Positions 23,459-36,600 are shown, numbered from the stretch's first letter. The stretch is DNA of 64,000 bases from Diphasiastrum complanatum (GCA_029204225.1 CM055102.1:25017390-25081389); one strand, 5' to 3'. Notes: generated from the sequence alone by a model not told the origin. Numbers and translations are program-made.

Positions 23459-25809
23459 ATGGCTACAACGATCCAGACAAGAATATTAATCAGTCTTGAT
23501 GGCAGAAACTACAGGGTATGGAAATTCAATATCAAAACACTTCTGAAGGTGAAGGCATCTGGTCGGTGACTGAACTCATAGAGGTGCAGCCTCCAGAGGG
23601 AGACCCGAGGAGAGCTGAGTGGATCAGAAAGGATGAGCGTGCAATGGTGATCATCGTTTCATCCATCAACGAAAAACTACTCATGCAGATTGAAAACTGC
23701 GAAAGCAGCCATGCAACATGGGAAAGACTAAAGAAGAAGTACAAAGTGAGGACTGTCGCTTCAATGATGCATCTTCACAATCAACTGCAATCCATACGCT
23801 GGGATGTCAACTAGTTGGATTAGCACGTTGAGAAGATCAGAACGATCTTCGCTCAACTTGCTGCATCTGGACAAAAACACTAGGTCCCAACACCACAACC
23901 GCTGATGTACTTCATGAAATCTCTACTTGCGTCCTATCAGCCGTTGAGAATGCTCATACTGAGTCTTCCAGATATGACACTCGACAAAGAAATCAGTCTT
24001 GTCATTGATGAGAGACTAATGAGGGATGAAGGAGAAGGAAACAGTGATCAAAAGAAAGCTCTCTTCACAAAAGGAAGGAAGAAGAACAAGAACAAGCCCA
24101 GATTCGACGAGACAAAGTCTTCGAGCAGAGGCAATGATAATTAAGAATCTTCTTCATGTGATCACTCTCACAAACTAAGACACACAGCCAACAAATGCTG
24201 GTCCAATCCAACGATACCTTGCATGCACTGCAAGAAGAAGGGACACTCTACATGCGATTGCAGATTGAACCCAAAAAGAAAGAACAAAGCTGAGAAAGAA
24301 AATGTTGCAGAGTCATCCAAGAATGCAGATAGAGGTGATGAAGCCTTCACAATACTTGATGAAGCTTCAACAAGTTACACTGAACAAGACTATGATGTAG
24401 TCATTGATTCAGGAGCAACCTCACACATCACCTACAACAAAAGAATCTTGATCGACTTCAGAGAACTCGAAAACAACAGAGCAGTGATTCTAGGTGATGG
24501 AGCGACACGATGTCAAGGGCATCGGAACTCTACAGTTGCGAACACTGTCAGGTCAAGCAGAGCTGTCAGGAGCACTCTACGCACCTTCACTGAGAAAAGA
24601 CCTGCAATCAGTTTCCAAGATGGCAAATCTTGGAATTCGAGTTCTATTCGATGGCAATACATGCCGCATGATCGAGAAAACAACAAACAGATTGTTGAAT
24701 GCAGAGAAGAAAAATCTCTATCAAGCCAAGATTATCAACAATTCTGATAGCATATTAAATGCATCAAAAAATGAAGATCAGATCTGGCATAGGAGAATGT
24801 ATCATCTGAACATGAAGAACCTGTATGACAAGTACAAGAAAGTTAGAGTCATAGGTCTGAAGATATCCATACCCGATACCGAGTTCTACGAAGCCTGTTA
24901 GAAAGGTAAACATCATCGAAATCCATTCACACATGAGGGAAGAAGAGCCAAAGAAGTTCTTGAGCTCATCCACTCAGATGTCTGTGGACCGATGAAGGTG
25001 GATTCGCTCTCAGGATTGAGGTATTTCTTGACGTTCATTGATGATTACATCCGGATGACTACGATCTACTACCTAAAGAAAAAATCTAAAGTGTTTGACT
25101 CTTTCAAGAAGTTCATGGCATCTGCAAAGAGACACACCTCAAAGAAGATGTATCTTACAATTTGTACCCTAATTTGGCTTTCTTTGTCTATGCTTTAAGC
25201 CAATTCTCTTCCAATACTAGCATGGCGCATTGGAAAATGGAAAAATGAATCCTGTAATATCTGAAGGATACCCAAAATATGGGATTAACCTACAAAGCAG
25301 ACAATGAAAGGAAAGGATTCGAGCTGCTCCACTACAGTGATGCAAGTTGGGCGAGCTGCAAAGATGACATCAAGTCCGTAACAAGAGGATGTTCAATGGC
25401 GTGCGGAGCAACAATCAGTTGGATATGCAAAAAGCAAACCTTGGTAGCTCAATCCTAATGCAAAGCTAAATACGTCGCAGCTTCAAAGGTGGCGAACGAG
25501 GTAGTTTGGTTATAGATGATGTTGGAGGCAATTGACATACCACATGGAGAACCATGCACGATGATGATGGATTCTCAAAGTGCCATATATTTGTCCCAGG
25601 ATTATGTCTTCCATTCAAAGACAAAACACATACCTCTGAAGTACTATCACATTTGAGATTTGATCTCAAAAGGAGAGCTCCAGGTCTAGTACATATAGTC
25701 TGAAGACATGATTGCAGATCTGCTCACGAAGTCGCTTGACAAGCCACTCTTTGCAAAGAAAAAAAGGCAATTGGATTAAACATACAAAGTTGCAAGGTTC
25801 AAGAGGGAC
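23459..25809 (+). pseudogene. Copia gag-pol deletion derivative, copy 2
   Basis: Starts at ATG 23459 and reads gag with early frameshifts (SLDGRNYRVWKFNIKTLL; HATWERLKKKYKV), a complete zinc knuckle CMHCKKKGHSTCDC (about 24223-24264), protease VIDSGATSHITY (about 24400), GAG-pre-integrase IWHRRMYHLNMKNLY (24784-24830) and the start of integrase (HSDVCGPMKVDSLSG, YFLTFIDDYIRM). At about 25150 the sequence jumps directly to the end of reverse transcriptase, then RNase H (YSDASWASCKDDIKSVTRGC, MMMDSQSAIYLSQDYVFHSK, IADLLTKSLDKPLF). The integrase core and most of reverse transcriptase are deleted. Multiple stops and shifts. Ends in a polypurine stretch at 25800. Confidence 0.9.
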
Positions 25810-26147
25810 TGTCAAAAATTGTGAACTCTTCCAACTTTGTCGTGAAGCGAAGCGAAGTCGAATAGCGAACAATTCGCGAAAGTCAAACGTACCTCAAAAA
25901 TCCTAAGACACGAAACAAAGCAAAAATCGAAGGTCGAATGATTCGCAAAAGTCAAACATACCTCCAGGACCAAAAGACATGACACGACACGAAACGAAAA
26001 GAAAACGAAAGAATATTTTTTGCTCTGTCAGCTGGCAGCTCAACGGGCGTGGTGTCTTGTACTTCACGCTCAGCTGAAATAGTTAGCAATAACAGAGAAT
26101 AACTAACTAGCTGATTAGCATTTACTACTCTTGTAATTCTCTGTTTA
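25810..26147 (+). repeat. Truncated 3' LTR of Copia copy 2
   Basis: Begins TGTCAAAAATTGTGAACT and follows the 22644 LTR to TTCTCTGTTTAGCT, where similarity stops at about 26147. The last half of the LTR is lost. Confidence 0.85.
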
Positions 26148-26353
26148 GCTAAAAGTATCTAAAGAATAATACCTTCCATTCGCATCCTCTTGCAAAGTCC
26201 CATTTTGTGTTTGATATTTTTTGTCCCTCTGTTGTTGCTTTTTGTAGTGCGTCATGCATCCACTCTCTATTTGGACCATGCCTTTAACGGAAGAAAACAA
26301 GGGCTACACACCTTCCTAGAATTGAGAGTGTTGGTTACCTTTAACTATTTCAT

Positions 26354-26469
<116 letters not shown>

Positions 26470-26478
26470 CTTCTATCC

Positions 26479-26967
26479 TATAGTGATGCCAGTTGGCTGA
26501 CCTTCAAAGAAGACTCTAAAAGCTTGACTGGAGGATGCAGCATTATAGCAGGAGGTGCTATTAGTTGGACATGTAAGAAGCAATCGATAGTTGCTCAATC
26601 ATCTTGCGAATCTAAATACATTGTTGCATCTAAGGTGGCAAATGAAGTGATATGGATCAGATATATGCTTGAAAATTTGGGCATCACTCAAGATGAACCA
26701 AGTATATTTCTAATGGACAATACTTCAGCAATTCACTTGACAAAGGATCCGATGTATCATGCTCGAACCAAACATATTGCTATGAGATATCATCACATAA
26801 GAGATCTCATAGACAAAGAGCTAACCTGTACCAGCTTCGTTTCAACCAAAGAGATGGTGGCAGATATATTCACCAAGGCATTGGACAAAGACACATTTGA
26901 GAAACATAGAACCAGTCTTGGAATAATTAAATTACCAAGTTTTAAGAGGGAGCTGTCACGTATATAA
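26479..26967 (+). pseudogene. Copia RNase H fragment, frame intact
   Basis: 163 open codons without a stop covering the Copia RNase H domain: YSDASWLTFKEDSKSLTGGC, AISWTCKKQSIVAQSSCESK, YIVASKVANEVIWIRYMLE, IFLMDNTSAIHLTKDPMYHA, RTKHIAMRYHHIRDLI, MVADIFTKALDKDTFEKHR. The acidic active-site positions are present. There is no start codon at the domain start and no reverse transcriptase upstream, where the sequence changes to a TC microsatellite. It differs in wording from the 22-26 kb family and so is another Copia lineage. It terminates at TAA 26965, overlapping the following LTR start. Confidence 0.85.
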
Positions 26968-27320
26968 AATGTTGGTAATTTAATTATAAGGCCATCATAA
27001 GGGTCAATAATTATTACCAAAATAATTAAGTAGACCCCTATTATACATTGAATTAAATTGGATTTTTTCTTTTAGAAGCAAGTGAGAGATTAACTTCATC
27101 TAATCATTCTATTTGGATTTTTCCTTTTAGAAGCAAGTGAGAGATTAACTTCATCTAATCATTCTATTTGGATTTTTCCTTTTAGAAGCAAGTGAGAGAT
27201 TAACTTCATCTAATTATTCTATTTGGATTTTTCCTTTTAGAAGCAAGTGAGAGATTAACTTCAAACCAAACTATACTTGAAGTGTCATAAGGGTCAAAGA
27301 TTAAAGCATTTCCAAAAAAC
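26954..27320 (+). repeat. Probable start of a Copia 3' LTR
   Basis: After a purine-rich AAGAGGGAGC the sequence TGTCACGTATATAAAATG has the form of an LTR start with a TATA-like element. The far end was not identified. It includes the 55-bp tandem repeats. Confidence 0.5.
27058..27263 (+). repeat. 55-bp tandem repeat, about 3.8 units
   Basis: Units beginning TTTGGATTTTTCCTTTTAG and ending TCTAATCATTCTA are repeated head to tail with one or two differences, the last unit incomplete. High identity implies recent expansion. Confidence 0.95.
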
Positions 27321-28149
27321 ACTTTAAAGAGTTACCTCTCGTACTCTTGGATTCTCTGTGTGCACTCCATTGGCCCAAATATGATCGTTGACAATCCTCC
27401 TTGTCCGAATCCTAAGGCCTTTGCATTGTGTGCATGTACATGGTATCCTCTCATCATATTCTGGTTGAAACTGGTCCAATAATCCAATTACAAATTGCAC
27501 AAATTCTTTCAGTGTCATTCAAGTGAAAATTGACAAATTCTAACATGTGACGAATTGTAACATGTGACAAAAATTGACAAAATAGTCTTTGTACATTTAG
27601 TGCATTTGCAACCTTCATTTGTGATGGAGTGGTGGTGTTTTGGCTTTCCAAAGAGCAATATACTATATCCCAATCCTCAACCAAATCGGAGTACATTGCT
27701 ATTACAAATAAAAAAATTATGACATAAATCAATATACATACATGTGATGGATCAATAGGCAGTCTACGTTGCCCAAACCCAGACTTGAAACTGGACGATG
27801 ACTGGGCCTGTAGACTTGACCGGTGACTTGTGAACCTGCATGGTTGCCACGTGTCATGATCCAGGAGTGCACATGGCTTGGAGTCTCTCTCCTTGGAGGT
27901 ATACAAGGGGAGGAGGACTCATTTGCCATCCATTCTGTCTACCTAGGAGGAGGTGATGGAGAGCGTGTGCACGGCCAGGATGTATTGCTAGCGTGAGGCA
28001 GGAGATGGCTGAGAGCCTAGGCAGTGGTATGGGACGCCGTCTGGGATGGAGGTCGGATCCACCTTGATACGTCACAGGCCAGGGCACGGTGGGTGGACCC
28101 GGATTAGGTCCTATGGCGGGGTGGAACGAATCGTTCGGTGCTGATGGAA
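27264..28149. other. Unassigned sequence with minus-strand open frames
   Basis: Two minus-strand frames at 27906-27454 and 27518-27324. The latter has a Cys-Cys-His layout (PCTCTQCKG then NDHIWANGV) like the transposase-associated domain of CACTA elements, but it is too short and alone to call. Confidence 0.3.
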
Positions 28150-30940
28150 GAGCTTGAAGATGAACCAGTCAATAGTTGTTCATTGTACTTAGTCTTGCTT
28201 GCTCCTTTTTTCTGTGATAGAGCTCAATTCTTTTTTCTTTCTCTAAACTACTTAAGACGAGATAAATAATTCTTGCCTTAAGATGTTTGTTGAGTTCGTC
28301 TTTTACCATTAGAGAGTACTTCGTGTTCAGGCGGTATTGTCTTTTTTGAACAGGAACAATATCTTCTTTTAGATCAAAACGATGACATGAAGGAATCTGT
28401 TGGGTGCAACTTCAATTAGCTCTGTTTAATCAGGTTAAATAATACCTTCAGTCATGCTGGCCTTCGTATGGCCATAGATTTTGTGCATTGTTGATTCAAC
28501 AGATTTATCCTTGTCGACAGTCAAGTCCACATTCCCAAATTCGTCTTCAGATTCATCGGATTCGTCATTAGAATCTTCTGCATCTTGATCAGAAACTTCA
28601 GACTTGTTGTCTGTATATTAGTTTTCATATTGCATACATCAAGAAATTCTTCTTCTTTGTTTGTTAAATCATTATTCTCATAGCATTCAAAATATTTGAC
28701 TCTGATATCTGAAGCATTAGAGAAAATATCAAGTGCGTAAAAAGAATTTTCAGAAGTAAAACTTGTGTCAGGACATTGGAGTTTCTCCTTTGTATCTATC
28801 TCAACTCCAAGTAATAATTTGTTCTACTGGCTTTCCACAGTTGTTAGTTTCGCCAGTTTGAAATCTCAATTCCCTCGACTTCCAATGTACACTAGCATTA
28901 GTCTGATAAAGCCACGGCCTTCCGATCAACACAGAGTAAGAGGGCAAAGCAAGTGGCTTGATAACAATGAAGTTCATCATTAAAGGCTTTGCTTGGATAT
29001 ACATAGTGACGTCCTTTAATTCTCCCACAGGCTTCCTTCGTGTTGAATCCGCCAACTTAATATTTCGTTGAGTTGGTCGAATATCAATCAAACCCAAGGC
29101 ATGAGTTGTGTCTTCAGTTATAATATTGATGCTCAAACTTGTAATTTTGGGTGCGCCAAGGTCTCCCAAATCAATAGATAATACACTTAATTTAGGTGAG
29201 AAAATTCTTTTTTTTTTCTTAGGCATAGAAAGACCCTTTAGCTGTGTATGATAATTGGTATTGTCTGCTAATAATTGTTCAAAAGTTATGTTTGGTCAAA
29301 GAGAGCCGTTACGATATCATAATCTTTTGACTTTGCTTTCGATATTAATTTATCAATCGTGGCATCAGAAAGCCCTTCCTCAGATGTGTTGCTGCATTAC
29401 AATCATAATCAGGGTCATCTTTGAGGTCTTCTTTCGTTAAAAATTTGTTTGATGATTTTTTCTTAGAGGAATTTCTTCGTTTCTTCGAAGAAACTTTCGA
29501 ATCAGGTTTCGAGGAGCTTTTGTTTCTCGTGGTTACTTTGAATAGTTTCTCGACATCGCTTTTTGGCCAAGATTGGTCAACTGTCTTCGTCAACTTGTCT
29601 TCAATGACATCAATTCTCTGTACAACAGGATCTGTTGAAGCTTTCCCATTCGAATTTGCAACAACAACAGGTGTTGCTACATACTGATACTTAGGACGCG
29701 GCTTCTGCGGCTGTGGACACGACATATCTGATTTTTCATGGCTGTGAACAATTAGGTAAAAAATGACCTGGTTCCCCACAGTTATAATAGTTGCCCGAAA
29801 CGGGTTTTGTCGAATTCATAGCCTTTGTTGTTGGTGCCACAAACTCCGGTGGATTGTGTCTTTTGGGTGCGAATTTTGGTTTGGATTGTTGAGCTGGTGA
29901 TGTAGTACCCTAGACAAAATTCGTTGTCGCATCATTATTTTGAAATATAAATATGTGTGTTGGATCTTCGACGAACTGAACATTCACAAACTTGCAATCT
30001 TCCTTCGAATGTCCTGATGTATCGCACTTCGTACACCAAATCCCTAAATTTGAAGAAGCTTTTTGTCTTTTATCTGCAACTTCTGAATCTTGACTTTCAG
30101 ATCGTTGAATTTCTTGTTAAGATCTGCCATATCTCACTTCCAGATCTTCTCTAATTTGGATGTTGCAGGCTTATCCTCAGTGCTTTTGTTATCTTCCTTT
30201 CGTTTGGATTTTCGTTTTCTTCTTCGATTTCTATCATTAGGCTTTGTGTTTGACGAATCACTAGAATCGGATTTTGAACTTGATTCAGACTTTGAATCGT
30301 CTTCACTGCCACTAGAATCATGTTTAGATTTTTGACTTTGTCTGGTAGATCGTCTCTTTTGAGCTAACTTTGAAGTCTCATAATTCTTTGCACTTTCAAT
30401 GACTGTTGATAAGGTAGTCATGTCACCTTGTCTGCAATATCGATCAATATTTGGTGGTAAACCTGCCAAAACCCATTTAACCTGCATCGCGACAGGATAT
30501 ACTTCAGTTAGTTTTCCAATAAGTTATATTTCGAGTATACCTTCATAGAGATTCTTGACTCTTCTTCTGCACGTTGTTGAGTCTTTCAAGTACTCTGGAT
30601 GAATAACGAATTTCTCTAAACTGGTGTAGAAACGCATCTTTTAGCAGCAACCAGGTTGTCAAGCGTCCTGGTTCAACTTGGCTGTACCATTTGAGTGCTT
30701 ATTTTCTGAGAAGACGAGGAAAAATTTGTAGCTTGTCAGCATCAGTACCTTCGTTGTTCGAATTTGCAATTGATTCGAACTACGAAACATAACTATCAGC
30801 ATCATCTAAAGATGGTCCTTTGAAATAATCATATTTGATCTTCGAAATTGAAGTGAAACGGAGAGCAGGGCCTTCCATAATCAGTTTTGGTTCATGATCA
30901 ATAGCTTTTGGATCTAAGTGAAAAACACACCTCTAGAGAT
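28150..30940 (-). pseudogene. Ty3/Gypsy gag-protease with start of reverse transcriptase
   Basis: Minus-strand polyprotein with several stops. From 30900 down, the gag capsid: KIKYDYFKGPSLDDADSYV, ALKWYSQVEPGRLTTW, LLKDAFLHQFREIRYSS, then 30487-30134 (LAGLPPNIDRYCRQGDM, a Ser/Lys-rich linker). A nucleocapsid relic near 29800 reads YYNCGEPGHFLPNC with the first Cys changed to Tyr. A basic Lys/Ser linker lies at 29779-29345. The protease at 29226-28801 has IKLADSTRRKPVGEL and YSVLIGRPWLYQTNASVHW, but the catalytic DSG is not evident. Below 28620 an acidic linker leads to RQYRLNTKYSLMVKDEL near 28300, the usual start of reverse transcriptase, which then breaks off near 28150. Confidence 0.85.
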
Positions 30941-32649
30941 TATAGGTGCGTCACTTCCTTTAATAGCTTTAGCCAATAGATGACTTACATGTATGTACAT
31001 TATACCTTTAAAGGTAAATTTAACTATGACTTTAAATTACTCTAGTTTAATATGATGATTCAAATCTAGTCAATTCGAGTACGTGACTTGGATAAGGTTG
31101 TTCAAGGCATCGTTTCACTTCTAATGGCCTTGTCCTTTAATGTAAGATAAGTCTTTAATAGTAATAACCGGAAAAATGATATAGGCCTCTTCATAATATA
31201 TAGTTGTCCAACACATATCTTCATATTCAAGTATATATTGCCTTTTTTCGAGTGGATATTCATTATTTATGAAATACATGGCATCACAAATTAGGGGGCC
31301 ATCCCTTAACTTACTCATTATTGGGAGGCCTCTTCATTAAAAATACATCTCAAGTTGAGAGGGCCCAAATTACTAGCTCCCGCATGGTTTTCCATTTTTT
31401 AGATGAGGCTCACAAAATGTACAACTTATCCTAGCACTAGTAACTCTCGTGCTCTCAGACTCGGCTCTCAACTACAACTCCACTGGAAACTCTTTTGGAG
31501 TGGCGTTTCACTGCATTGACACCTCGGGGCGTGGCATCAGCTAAAAGAAAGCAATGACATGGTTTTAGAATCACACATCCTAAATGCAAATAAATCTAAT
31601 TAACAAAATTATGTGCTAAACACAATGTAGTTCTCGCCTTGGAAGTATTTTATGAGAGAATGGAAAGAACTTGATATGTGACATCCTTGCATTTTCTTTT
31701 ACTTTGCATTTGAACATATGCTCCCGCACATGCATCCACCTTCTAACATTAATTTCTCCTTTTCTATGTCCTCAAGGTGAAACAAAATCACAACTAGGGT
31801 GATGAAGCCAACGAACATATAAAGAACAAATGGTGCATTTAATCTATCTAACCAATCTAGATCATACATATCTATTTCCAAGCTATGGACCACTAGCAAT
31901 AACTCAAACTGTAGGAGAGATGTCAATCTTGCAGCGCGTAGCTACTACTCCCAAATCAAGCACACCTCCTGGAGAGGCCTATGGATATACATATACCCTC
32001 CAAGGCTATACCCCAAATAGAAGTGTGTGACTCATCGATCGATGACATATGTGGCCCAGTTAGGTTGTTGATGTATCCTAGTGAGGTGTCTTAGACCAAA
32101 TTATTCACATGCTTTCAAAAGGCTTTCATTAACATAATGGGATAGTCCAAGTATCTCTCCTATGCATCATTCATAGTTATCACATTAGATCTTGGCACAG
32201 AGTGCTTCACACACACATACACGCGTGCGCGCGCGCACGCGCACCCCCACACACAAGATATATGTATGCATACATACATGTATGTATGTATGTATGTATG
32301 GTCTAAAGTGTGTTTTTGATTATTAGGTAGCAAATTAGAGTACATTTCATCTTACCCTAGTAAGAAACTCTATGGACAATAATCCTTTTACTTGAATAAA
32401 TATTCATATATTTGGAAATAGAGCAAGTTTATTTGAGATAAGTCATTATCTTGATGTATTTTCGTAAAATTTTGTTAATGTGTTTAAGCTTGACACTTTC
32501 TTTGTAACTTATCTATTATTATAAAATGGTAAGATATACTTTCAAGTGTTAGAAATATGCAATGGTTGTATTTATGATGACTAGGCAATTAGTCAATATA
32601 GTTACTTGGTTGAATTATGACTCTATTGCAAGTACTAGAAGTGGTGGAT
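30941..32649. other. Intergenic tract between Gypsy gag and the hAT element
   Basis: No gene recognised. A minus-strand frame at 31926-31699 encodes a hydrophobic helix-like stretch (FVLYMFVGFITLVVILF) but has no family signature. Confidence 0.4.
32208..32300 (+). repeat. Alternating purine-pyrimidine tract
   Basis: CA repeats, then ACGCGTGCGCGCGCGCACGC, CA again, and a self-complementary ATGTATGCATACATACATGT followed by four ATGT units. Such tracts can form Z-DNA or cruciforms. Confidence 0.85.
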
Positions 32650-32657
32650 GTTGAAAT
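32650..32657 (+). repeat. hAT target-site duplication, left (GTTGAAAT)
   Basis: Eight bp repeated exactly at 37781-37788. Length and the nTnnnnAn form fit hAT insertion. Confidence 0.95.
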
Positions 32658-32667
32658 CATAGTTGCA
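32658..32667 (+). repeat. hAT left terminal inverted repeat
   Basis: CATAGTTGCA, the perfect inverse of 37771-37780. Confidence 0.93.
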
Positions 32668-32745
32668 GCGAATCGCGATTCGCCAGCTTCGCGATTCGGG
32701 AATCACGATTCTACGAATCGCGATAAGCTGCAGCGAATCGTGGAC
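32668..32745 (+). repeat. hAT left subterminal motif array
   Basis: Repeated GAATCGCGATT / CGATTC words in both orientations; mirrored at the right end. Likely transposase-binding sites by analogy with other hAT elements. Confidence 0.8.
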
Positions 32746-33638
32746 AAAATCGCAAAAAAAAAAAAAAAACAAAAACCCGATTTTCGGCCTCCTCCTCGCG
32801 CACAGAACCGCGCCAGTAGTGGAGGAGGCAAATTTTTAATCTGAGAGCCGTGGGCATCCAATCTTCGCAAGTGAATACTTGGTAGGCATCTACTCGACGA
32901 TACGGTGTTGGTGTGCACGGTGCCGGGTGGGTCTGAGCTTCGTGGAGAGCGAAACGACCAAATTTCGATATTTGGTAAGTGTAGGCTTGATTTTTTGCAA
33001 TTGTTGACATTGAGCTGTAGGCAACCAAATCGAGTGTAGTCTGGCTCTAGACCACCTTTCTTCACGCCCACAGTGATTTTTATAGCATCAGTTTCAGCCG
33101 TCACGACACGCTTAGCGAGATTTGAACACCACATTCCAAATGCTTGTGTATTTTGGCCATTTCCACATAATGGCTTGTTGGAAACCGAGTGAGGTGATGT
33201 CTGAGCCTAGAATGCATTTCCACATGCTTGCACAGACTCCTATGACCTCCGTTCCGCCCGTCTACGTTCGTATCACAAATTTCAAGTTTCATGTCCTGAT
33301 TCCATACTTTTTAGGGTTTAGACGTGGACCATCGTGCAAACATCTGCTAGGGGCGCGGTTTAGGCCCACACTGCACTCCTTTATGCCTGCACGGACTCCG
33401 ACGCTAACGTCAGTCGCCTGTTATCCCTCATACAAAAATTATTCTATCCCACGCCCTAATTTCATGTTCTTCTTTGGCACTTGATATAATGTGTGAACTA
33501 GAATCGTTCTGATGTATGCTCTGGTATTTTGAGCTCTATTTGAGCTCGGTAATGTTGTTCAATGCAATGTATTTTTTTTTTCTACTGAACATTTGCCTAA
33601 TTATTTGTTGTTTGCAGATTTAGGGTCGTGTTGATACG
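32746..33638 (+). other. hAT 5' untranslated region
   Basis: Poly-A tract, then about 870 bp without an open frame that fits the transposase. A TTTGCAG acceptor-like site at 33611-33617 suggests an intron in the leader. Confidence 0.5.
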
Positions 33639-36600
33639 ATGCCAGTGCGGGACTGAGGCCTTTGGGCCGAGGTTGAGCTTACCGACGGGGATGTGGGCAC
33701 ACACCATGGCTCAGGCACCCGCAGATGGAGATGCTTGCATTGCGGTGGTCACTTCACGGGATCACTCACCAGGGTTAGGGCTCACTTGTTGCGAGTCAGA
33801 GGGCCAGATGGGCGGACATTGGGCATATCTGATTGCCCCAGAATTTCTGATCAGGATCTGCAGAGGTTGTCTACCATGTACGGGCCCGGTACTGCATCAC
33901 AGGGTTCAGGGCTCACAGGCAGACAGGCAGGGCCTACCATGGATATTGGGCCTAGTACATCACGGGCAGGGCATGGTATAGCTGCAGGGCGTAGTACATC
34001 ATGGGTTGGGCATGGTACAGGTGCAGGGCCCAGTACATCACAGGCAGAGCATGGTACAGCTGCAGGGCCCAGTACAGCACGGGCAGAGCATGGTTCAGGT
34101 GCAAGGCCCAGTAGAGCACCTTCAGTTCCATCCGCAGCAGCAGCAGGACCATCAGATGAGCATGTTGGTTCAGCAGCAGCGGGTGCTTCTCGACCCTCCT
34201 CCTCGGCAGCAGATGCACCACATGCTTCGGCAGATGTTGCCAGAGAGAGTGACACCCACAGATCAGCCATCCGTTGGGCATGCCAGACCACGAGCACCAT
34301 ATACACAGCAGAGAGGGGTTAGGCCCAGGTAGCAGACCCTTGATCGATGCGGCTGGCAGAGAGAGCAGCAGGCCCGTTGCACTCGACTGTGTGGCCAGTT
34401 CTTTTACGAGTGCGGCATTGCCTTTGCTGTTGCTGACACTTGGGTGTTCAGGGAGTTCTGTGCACAGATGGCGGCCATGGATGCTACATGGACACCTCCC
34501 AGGCGAGAGGCACTACGAGGCAGGTTGCTTTGTCAGGAGGAGGAGACCATCACGCGGGAGTTGAGTTTCATTCGGTCAGCTTGGCAGTAGTAAGTAACTT
34601 GTCTTTGTAATCTCTTTGCATGTGTTTAGGATTTACTGGTGCCGTAATTTTTGCATGTAGCTAATGGGTGTTTTGCGACAGGTATGGATGCACGATACTG
34701 AGCGATGGATGGACCGACATTCATCGGCGATCCGTCATCAATGTCTTGGTTTCTTGCCCGCTTGGCACAGTATTCCTACGTGGCGTGGATGCCACTCGAG
34801 GTGGTGACGCCATCACAGCCGATTTCATATGGGAGGTCATTAGAGATGTTACTGCTGACATCGGAGATGAGCACGTGGTTCAGGTTGTCACCGACAACGC
34901 CTCGAACTGCAAGCAGATGGGCGAGATTATGATGAGGGAGCACCCCAGCATTGTGTGGACACCCTGTGCTGCACATTGCATGGACTTGCTCATCCATGAC
35001 CTATGTGCACTTCCGTGGATCATAGAGGTATAGTTTGTTTTATTTGCTATGCTTTCTTCCTTCGATGCTGCTAACCACGTCTCAACTACTGTCTAAACTT
35101 TTTTACTGGGTGTTTGTGTTGCAGATCACTTCTACAGCCATGCGCCTGGTCACTTTTGTCACCAGGAAGAGGCGTGTGTTGGCCCTGTTCCGCACCTTCT
35201 CCACCCTAAACCTGAAGAAGCCCGCACCCACACGCTTTGCGTTTTACTTCTTGGTGCTAGAGCGATTGGTGGTGGTGAAGGATGCATTGCGGCAGATGGT
35301 TTCCATCATGGCCTTCCGGGACTTTACAGACCTCCCCCATTCGGCATTTTTCCAGTCCACTGTGTACGGCGACGAGTTCTGGAGAGCTGCTGAGGAGATT
35401 AGTGGGATCCTACTACCCATTTACAGAGTGCTGCGTCTGGTAGACCGTGAGGGGTGCACCCTCGGTCTCATTTACGAGTTCATGGAGCGCATCGGCGAGG
35501 GGATTCTGTTGTCAGCCTTGGACGAGCATAGGTATGACTCTTCAGTGTCTAGTTTGTTGTTTCTCACTCGAGTCTGATGCGTTTCTTTTATGCTATGGTT
35601 TAGTGATTGTTGTAATTTGTCTGCTGCAGGAGGCGCGAGATCTCACGCATCTGGGAGGCTAGATGGGACTACTTCCACCGACCCATCCACGCCGTAGCCC
35701 ACATGTTACACCCCTTGTGGCGCTCTACACGAGAGAGGGACGATCCGGAGCTGCACCGGGGATGGGTGGAGTACATGGAGCGCGTATGGCCCGGACCAGG
35801 TACGTGTGAGAAATCATTTGGTAGCAATGTTACTGCAGTATTGTACTCATTGGTAGTGTCTGAATTTGAGGGGTCTTACATGTGCCATGTTTTTCCTTTT
35901 GCCAATAGGTCCGATGCTGGCCAACATTGCAAGCCAGCTGCTCGCATTTGAGCGCTTCCAGTTTCCTTTCGATGGAGAGCAGAGTTGGCGGAGGGAGGAT
36001 CAGCTGAGGCCCGTTACATGGTGGTGCATCCACGGGCGCAGCACAGGTGACCTGAGGCGATTGGCTGAGAGAATCCTTGCACAGGACTGTTCTGCAGGAG
36101 CTTGTGAGCGGAATTGGAGCACCTGGGCCTTGTATCACACGCAGAAGAGGAACAGGTTGTCCATCGAGCAGTGTAGGCGGTTGGTGTTTGTGAACACCAA
36201 CGGCCGTATGCTGAGGCGCACACGAGGAGAGGGTCAGATGCTCGAGGTGAGTCACATCATCACCCCTTTTTTCTTGGTATGCTTTGGTGAATTGATTTGC
36301 TTTCAAAATATGCAGTGAGTTGCACAATACCTGCCTAACAACAATGTATTGTTTTTGGTTGCAGGTGGACCCCGACACTTGCTTGGTGGATTCGATAGCT
36401 GCTGCTCCTCGGGCACCACCCACACAGGAGGAGATGGATGATGAGATCCATAGAGAGCTCTACAGACAGGCACAGGCTGACGCACGGGCTTTACGGTGGC
36501 AGAGGAGGACAGAGAGACAGAGGGAGAGGGCTGAGGAGGGAGATGACAAGGTCTCGGAGGGTGGAGAGATGCTCGGGGCACACTATGTGGAGGAGGAAGA

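Noticed and set aside
27324-27518. CACTA transposase-associated domain
   Set aside because: Only a short Cys-Cys-His pattern; no CACTA ends, no transposase nearby.
31699-31926. Membrane protein gene on the minus strand
   Set aside because: One hydrophobic stretch in 75 codons, no family signature, no exon context.
33693-34322. 209-codon frame as a complete transposase exon
   Set aside because: Starts at GTG, not ATG; the BED finger is real but the frame changes later in the exon, so only part of it is genuine.
35830-36423. 197-codon minus-strand frame
   Set aside because: Antisense shadow of hAT transposase exons; no domain.
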